Source: Arcicella aurantiaca (GTDB lineage Bacteria; Bacteroidota; Bacteroidia; Cytophagales; Spirosomataceae). Taken from it: a stretch of DNA of 64,000 nucleotides. This document shows positions 59,986-64,000 of the stretch, in pieces. The notes below the pieces were generated by a model that did no database searches, had not been told where the DNA came from, and saw nothing but the letters and a program-made list of their open reading frames with translations. Both the position numbers and the translations under genes were made by a program. The DNA is taken from the NCBI RefSeq assembly GCF_003148625.1, contig NZ_QGGO01000008.1, positions 141,619 to 205,618 on the forward strand, in the 5' to 3' direction. Positions within the stretch are counted from its first letter, which is position 1. Each line of letters opens with the position of its first letter.

Positions 59986-60294
59986 ATGATTTATCTTTCT
60001 TGGTTTGTATTTACAATTTTAGTTGGGATACTCGGAACTTATAGAAAAATTGGAGGAGCAGGAGCATTTTTCTTATCCTTATTTTTAAGCCCATTAATTG
60101 GCGTAATATTCACATTAGCATCTGAGAAATTAACAGATATTGCTTATAAGGAATCTATGTTGAAAAGTGTAGATGAAGCAAAAAAGGCTAATAATTTAAC
60201 CGATTTAGAAAAACTTCATGAATTGAAAGAAAAAGGTATTTTGACTGAAGAAGAATATCAAGAAAAGAAAAACAAAATATTAGGAAGTAACTAA
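59986..60294 (+). CDS. Membrane protein with SHOCT-like C-terminus
   Basis: 102 aa. Two membrane segments (SWFVFTILVGILGTY and AFFLSLFLSPLIGVIFTLA), then LTDLEKLHELKEKGILTEEE and YQEKKNKIL, the SHOCT oligomerisation helix pair. First gene of the plus-strand lysogeny operon; stop overlaps the next start as TAATG. Possibly superinfection exclusion. Confidence 0.75.
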   Translation: MIYLSWFVFTILVGILGTYRKIGGAGAFFLSLFLSPLIGVIFTLASEKLTDIAYKESMLKSVDEAKKANNLTDLEKLHELKEKGILTEEEYQEKKNKILGSN

Positions 60295-60389
60295 TGCACC
60301 CAGACAGAATAGAAGGCATAAAGATTGTAGCAATCATTACCTTAATCTTATTTGTATTAATGGCAATCAAGGAGTTATTAGGTTTGTAA
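60294..60389 (+). CDS. 31-aa membrane peptide
   Basis: MHPDRIEGIKIVAIITLILF then VLMAIKELLGL: a single membrane helix. Overlaps the upstream stop by 1 base (TAATG) and ends 2 bp before the next gene, so it is translationally coupled in the operon. Confidence 0.6.
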   Translation: MHPDRIEGIKIVAIITLILFVLMAIKELLGL

Positions 60390-60391
60390 AA

Positions 60392-61120
60392 ATGGATTGG
60401 ATAACCAAATTGTTAGAAATATTTTTAAGCAACACTTATAAAGTAAGCCATAAACTTTGGGTTATTATTTCGGTAGTTGCAAGTATATTAATTGTTGATA
60501 ACCATTTTGGTTTTTCTTCACACTGGAGAACTAAAAGTAAAATAGAAGAAGCAGTAGCTATTCAAGAGTTAATTGTAAAGACACATGGAAACAATGCACT
60601 CAACAAAAAACTTTTGAGTTTACAAGATGAAATCATAGAGTCTAAAAATTTAAGCAACTATTTTTTAGATTTATTCTCTAATATTTTCACCACAACAAGT
60701 GCAAGTTTATCTAAAACGGTCAAGACACCGATAGCAGCTAATACAGATTCCATAATTGAATATTCGTTAGTTTATCACGTAGTAAGTACATCATTTTGGT
60801 TTATACTCTTATTTTTAGCAGTATTTTTCTTTTCTGTTATTAATATTTATGAAAGCAAAAAATTGGAAATTAAAGATATAAAGACTTTTTTTCAGATAAA
60901 TGGAGTTATCATAACTATTATTATAGTACTATCATTTTTGACTTACTTAATACCTAAATTCAATCCACCTTTTGCAAATTATATCATTAATTTTTTAATA
61001 ACGACTATGTTGATTATAGGCTTTGTCATAATCATTATTATTCAACAGAATAAGGATTTACAAAAAAAACATGACAATCTGATTTCACAACTAAAAAAAG
61101 TAACTAAGGTTGGCAATTAA
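60392..61120 (+). CDS. Four-pass membrane protein
   Basis: 242 aa. Hydrophobic segments near residues 22-38, 130-150, 172-190 and 198-218; a soluble helical part lies between the first and second, and a coiled coil (NKDLQKKHDNLISQLKKV) at the C-terminus. Co-transcribed with the repressor, so expressed in the lysogen. Candidate superinfection-exclusion or abortive-infection factor. No family recognised. Confidence 0.7.
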   Translation: MDWITKLLEIFLSNTYKVSHKLWVIISVVASILIVDNHFGFSSHWRTKSKIEEAVAIQELIVKTHGNNALNKKLLSLQDEIIESKNLSNYFLDLFSNIFTTTSASLSKTVKTPIAANTDSIIEYSLVYHVVSTSFWFILLFLAVFFFSVINIYESKKLEIKDIKTFFQINGVIITIIIVLSFLTYLIPKFNPPFANYIINFLITTMLIIGFVIIIIIQQNKDLQKKHDNLISQLKKVTKVGN

Positions 61121-61160
61121 TATTTTCAAATTTACATTAAACATTAACAAATATAAACAA

Positions 61161-61514
61161 ATGAAAGATTTTTCAAATAAGCTAAAATACCGACTTAAAG
61201 AAATAGGTATGACGCAAGGCGAGCTTTGCGAAAAAATTGGCATGACTGCAAATGGTTTAAGAAAAGCGATTGAACATAACAGTTTACAAGTATCAACTGT
61301 TGAAGCAATTAGTAAAGCTTTAGAGACAAATATAGGTTACTTTATTGAGATAGAGACAAAACCAACAGGAATGTGGCAACGTCTTTTAGACGAAGCAAAT
61401 ACAGAAGCACAACGCTGGAAGATGAGAGCCTTTGAATTAGAGGAGAAATTCAGTGTTGGAAATTTTCAAAAGCTTAGTAAATACGTCAATTCTTTTTTTT
61501 GCTTGCAACACTAA
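61161..61514 (+). CDS. XRE-family phage repressor
   Basis: 117 aa from MKDFSNKLKY (the longer frame overlaps the membrane gene). N-terminal helix-turn-helix: YRLKEIGMTQGELCEKIGMT then ANGLRKAIEHNS. A short helical C-terminus (RWKMRAFELEEKFSVGN) may dimerise. No LexA-type cleavage domain, so induction is not by classical RecA autocleavage. Its stop overlaps the right arm-site repeats, 62 bp from attR. Confidence 0.85.
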   Translation: MKDFSNKLKYRLKEIGMTQGELCEKIGMTANGLRKAIEHNSLQVSTVEAISKALETNIGYFIEIETKPTGMWQRLLDEANTEAQRWKMRAFELEEKFSVGNFQKLSKYVNSFFCLQH

Positions 61515-61533
61515 GAAATTTACTAAGGAATTA
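61510..61533. repeat. Tandem 12-bp repeats, candidate integrase arm sites (right)
   Basis: ACTAAGAAATTT followed by ACTAAGGAATTA, matching the pair at 17448-17471 in sequence, spacing and orientation. Confidence 0.65.
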
Positions 61534-61575
61534 GGTTACGTACCTATAATTGACATATAATCAGAGCTTTAGGAA

Positions 61576-61590
61576 TCCCGTACGGACTAC
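61576..61590. other. attR core of prophage
   Basis: Exact second copy of TCCCGTACGGACTAC, here without the rest of the tRNA. Marks the right end of the prophage. Confidence 0.88.
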
Positions 61591-61606
61591 AAAAGTAAGT
61601 TGTTAC

Positions 61607-61637
61607 AGGTGTACATCAATAATGTACACCTTTTTTT
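61607..61637 (+). terminator. Terminator right of attR
   Basis: Perfect 10-bp stem AGGTGTACAT/ATGTACACCT with loop CAATA, followed by T6. In the cured chromosome it would terminate tRNA-Glu. Confidence 0.85.
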
Positions 61638-61810
61638 ATGCCTGATTATCAGAAACTTATCAAAATGACCTCCCACCGCATCTTGGTTTATTCATACTGC
61701 TGACACTATTTTGTTGCTGACACATTTTTATGTGACTTGCGTTACCGATAGGAATTTGTTTCGTATTAATACTTGAATAAACAAAAATTCAAGTCTAATG
61801 AAAAAAAACA

Positions 61811-63055
61811 ATGTTAAACGTACTATTCTATCTACGAGGATTCGGGAAATGTACACAACCATCTGAGGAATTAGTTATTACTTGCCAACTTATTCTGGAA
61901 GACCAACCAAGAGATACAGCTTTTTCTCTCAAAATTAAAATTCCCAAAAAGTATTGGTGGACTTATCTTGGTAAAGACTCTGCAGATGGTGAATGGGTTG
62001 ATTCTGCGTACTATAATGCAGAATTTGTTAATAAAAGACTGCGTGATACAGAGCAAACATTGCGAAATATCGTAGATGTACTACCTCTACTGTATCCCGA
62101 TGAACCTATCACTTATAATCACATTCGTCGGCACTATGACCCTGACTCTGCTAAAATAATCAAGGCTACTCAACGAAAAACTACTCCTTCGGTTGAAAGA
62201 ATTTATACAGAATTCTTAGAACACAAGATTCAAAAACGAGGAATTAAAGAGTTAACCCAAAAAAGTTATCGCTCTCGGATGAATAACATTTATGAATTCT
62301 TTGGTAAGAATAAACCTATCGACTGCATTCGCCACAGAGATTTGGATAAATTTGAAAATTGGCTAATGTCTCAAAAGAATAAAGATAATAACCTTAAATT
62401 CTGCAGAAACTATCGAAACAAACACTTAACGCTCGTATTTGACTTAGTGGCTTTTGCAGTAAAAAAAGAATACCTTGATGCTATGCCACTTGTTTCGCTT
62501 GAATTAAAATATGACGCTGACAAACCACCTCAATATCTGCTTCCTGCTCAAAGAGCTGCTTTACAGGCGGTCGATATTCCATCTTTGGAAAGAGCAAAAG
62601 ATATAGCTCAATTTCTAATGCACACAGGATTCAGTTGGATTGATTATATTAATTTAAAGAGTGAACATCTAATGGGAAAATGTTGGAGAGTACAAAGACA
62701 AAAATCTGACACTTGGTCTATGCCTATACTCTTGGATGAAGCTCAAGCTATTATTGAAAAATATGGCTCAATAGAAGCTTTACCTCGTCCAGACGACTCT
62801 GATTTGAACAAAGAATTAAAACACCTTGCCAGTATCGCTAAAATTGACACAAATTTGGAGCATCCTCTCCGAATTTCGGATTTCAGAGAAACTTTCGCCA
62901 GTATGTTAGAAAATGAATTCATGTTTGAGCAACGAGTAGTCCAAGTTATGATGGGACATAAGAATGCTCGACAAATACAATCTTACAGCCGATTAATGCC
63001 TTCACGTGTTCTTTATGAGTTGGAGCAATGGAAAAAACGAGTTGGCATGAATTAA
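61811..63055 (+). CDS. Second tyrosine recombinase
   Basis: 414 aa, full length. N-terminal arm domain in the Bacteroidota style (MLNVLFYLRGFGKCTQPSEE), core-binding domain about residues 135-225, catalytic domain with HPLRISDFRETFAS, VVQVMMGHKNARQ and nucleophile SYSRL. As with the phage integrase, the first Arg is missing (TGFSWIDYINL). It is more like integrases of Bacteroidota mobile elements than like the first one. Likely excises or integrates the element that begins at attR. Confidence 0.88.
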   Translation: MLNVLFYLRGFGKCTQPSEELVITCQLILEDQPRDTAFSLKIKIPKKYWWTYLGKDSADGEWVDSAYYNAEFVNKRLRDTEQTLRNIVDVLPLLYPDEPITYNHIRRHYDPDSAKIIKATQRKTTPSVERIYTEFLEHKIQKRGIKELTQKSYRSRMNNIYEFFGKNKPIDCIRHRDLDKFENWLMSQKNKDNNLKFCRNYRNKHLTLVFDLVAFAVKKEYLDAMPLVSLELKYDADKPPQYLLPAQRAALQAVDIPSLERAKDIAQFLMHTGFSWIDYINLKSEHLMGKCWRVQRQKSDTWSMPILLDEAQAIIEKYGSIEALPRPDDSDLNKELKHLASIAKIDTNLEHPLRISDFRETFASMLENEFMFEQRVVQVMMGHKNARQIQSYSRLMPSRVLYELEQWKKRVGMN

Positions 63056-63129
63056 CAACTAATATGAGTTGTCTTTTTTATAATAAAAGTTGTTTAGTTG
63101 AATTTTAAGTATCTTTATCATAAAATCCT

Positions 63130-63662
63130 ATGAATAAGTTACCTGTGAATGTTTCAGAATCAGATTTTGAGATTTATATTTTACCACATTTGACCCACAA
63201 AATTGGTCATAATCGTTTGAAAGTCAGCTATCATTACATTTTCAATACAATTCTATATGTATTAAAATCTGGCTGTTCTTGGAGAACACTAAAGCCTGAC
63301 AATCAACTGGTTACTTGGCAAAATATTTATTATCATTATGCTAAATGGAGCAAAGATGACAGTTTTAAACGATTATTTGAATCTTCAACTTCAATTATTT
63401 CTGATAAATTAGCTCTCGAATGTTTACAATTAGACGGAACTCATACGCCTTCAAAAAAAGGGCGGCCGCCGCTGCGGGTGAAAATGTTAAATGGCAACGT
63501 CGGAAAAGAGCAAAAACTGTAAATAATTTGGTCATGTGTGATAACAAGTATAACATCTTAGCCATCTCAGATTGTATTGATGGTAATCATCACGATAATT
63601 TTGAAATTATTGAGAATGTCAAAAAGATGCTTCAATCACTTGATAAACAACTTATTAATTAA
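63130..63662 (+). pseudogene. IS5-family transposase, frameshift pair, 3' truncated
   Basis: The first frame (131 codons) starts with the IS5-type N-terminus (YHYIFNTILYVLKSGCSWRT, TWQNIYYHYAKW) and carries the first catalytic Asp in LQLDGTHTPSKK. At A7G (63452-63459) a -1 shift joins it to the frame ending at 63662 (ENVKWQRRKRAKTVNNLVMC), as in IS427-type elements with programmed frameshifting. The usual distal DSGFD and Glu region is absent, so the copy is probably dead. Confidence 0.75.
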
Positions 63663-64000
63663 CGTGAGTTATTGATATAACAAACTGATAATCAATTTTT
63701 TACAACAAAAAAAAGCAATATTGCCGACTCTAATGTATTTTTGTAATTGCACAAAAACAAGAACACATCATGAGCCGACTAACATTGCTAACGACAAAAT
63801 TAACAGAAATTTTCATTGACTGCGACGATTTTTGTAAGTGTTTTGAAAAACACATGGTTGAATCAGGAGAAAGTTTAGCTGTCTCCAAAATGAGTACCAG
63901 TGAAATGATGGCGATCAGTATTTACTATCATCATTCGGGCGTTAAATGTTTTAAATATTACTATCAAATTATTATCAAAGGATATTTAAAATCATATTTT
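63663..64000. mobile_element. IS982-family element, left part
   Basis: Begins at or near the point where the IS5-type frame is lost, suggesting insertion into it. Exact end and terminal repeats cannot be set without the other end. Confidence 0.5.
63770..64000 (+). CDS. IS982-family transposase, 3' end outside window
   Basis: 77 codons to the window edge. LTEIFIDCDDFCKCFEKHMV, then SKMSTSEMMAISIYYHHSGV and KCFKYYYQIIIKGYLKSYF follow the IS982 N-terminal pattern (DDFC..F, SE.M.I...FH.SG...FK.FY). The DDE domain lies beyond the window. Confidence 0.8.
   Translation, partial: MSRLTLLTTKLTEIFIDCDDFCKCFEKHMVESGESLAVSKMSTSEMMAISIYYHHSGVKCFKYYYQIIIKGYLKSYF

Larger units (their letters stand above)
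17297..61590. mobile_element. Siphovirus-type prophage, about 44.3 kb
   Basis: The element is bounded by the 15-bp att repeats and holds integrase, repressor region, early genes, protease, capsid, terminase, portal, endolysin, tape measure and distal tail genes. No sheath protein or MuA-type transposase is seen, so a long non-contractile tail and site-specific integration are likely. By the known rule of about 0.15 nm per residue, the 1171-aa tape measure predicts a tail near 170 nm. No primase, helicase or polymerase is recognised. All major gene sets look intact. Confidence 0.9.
61591..64000. mobile_element. Probable second integrative element, left end
   Basis: Directly after attR come a terminator and an integrase reading inward: the same order as at attL. 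This suggests another element integrated into the same tRNA-Glu 3' site, with its far att copy beyond the window. The alternative is a chromosomal integrase remnant. Confidence 0.55.

Noticed and set aside
17297..61590. Mu-like transposable phage
   Set aside because: There is a tyrosine integrase with a 15-bp tRNA att repeat and no MuA or MuB homologue.
61811..63055. Second integrase as part of the same prophage
   Set aside because: It lies outside attR, and the phage already has an integrase next to attL.

Overview
The window comes from an AT-rich Bacteroidota genome, probably a Cytophagales relative. This rests on gene content (a SusC-like outer-membrane barrel with a carboxypeptidase-regulatory domain, a YwqE/CpsB-type PHP phosphatase, maltokinase plus GlgB) and on promoters of the Bacteroidota type (TTTG, about 19 nt, TAnnTTTG). 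The genus cannot be fixed by eye.

Region 1 (1-17.3 kb) is ordinary chromosome: a DinB-like fragment, a TetR regulator, a membrane-anchored metallo-beta-lactamase-fold hydrolase, pyrR-pyrB, a PHP phosphatase, glgB, a large outer-membrane beta-barrel protein, a gene-poor 1.6 kb stretch with one possible small RNA, an SDR, an acetoacetate-decarboxylase-family protein, pyrF, rfbC, maltokinase and tRNA-Glu(TTC).

Region 2 (17,297-61,590) is a complete-looking siphovirus-type prophage of about 44.3 kb integrated at the 3' end of tRNA-Glu. A 15-bp direct repeat (TCCCGTACGGACTAC) marks attL (17,282-17,296) and attR (61,576-61,590), with tandem 12-bp repeats, probable integrase arm sites, just inside both ends. 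int reads inward from attL. Nearly everything else reads on the minus strand. From right to left: a short plus-strand regulatory operon (SHOCT protein, two membrane proteins, XRE repressor) opposed by a small Cro-like gene, a tRNA patch, about 18 small early genes, a 1731-aa secreted adhesin/esterase, head genes (S49 protease, capsid), a PLD-like nuclease and terminase, a moron cassette (132-aa protein, SymE toxin, DUF932 protein), portal and connector genes, lysis genes, tape measure, distal tail genes, and finally a block of secreted proteins (with a nuclease), a patatin and a LytTR regulator.

The most interesting signals not explained by gene annotation are: (i) a recurrent minus-strand motif, ACGTCC then 22-23 nt then TAATTTTG-like, in gaps ahead of several late gene blocks, read as a phage-specific late promoter; (ii) a SymE toxin with a consensus plus-strand promoter and a terminator predicting a ~70-nt antisense RNA over its leader, like SymR; (iii) a cassette between terL and portal bracketed by two long hairpins and carrying its own host-type promoter; (iv) a tRNA with an abnormally long anticodon arm; (v) a distal cassette of exported proteins.

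Region 3 (61,591-64,000) repeats the left-end layout (att core, terminator, second tyrosine recombinase), which suggests a second element in tandem at the same tRNA. It also holds an IS5-family transposase with a probable -1 frameshift, cut short, followed by an IS982-family transposase running off the window.
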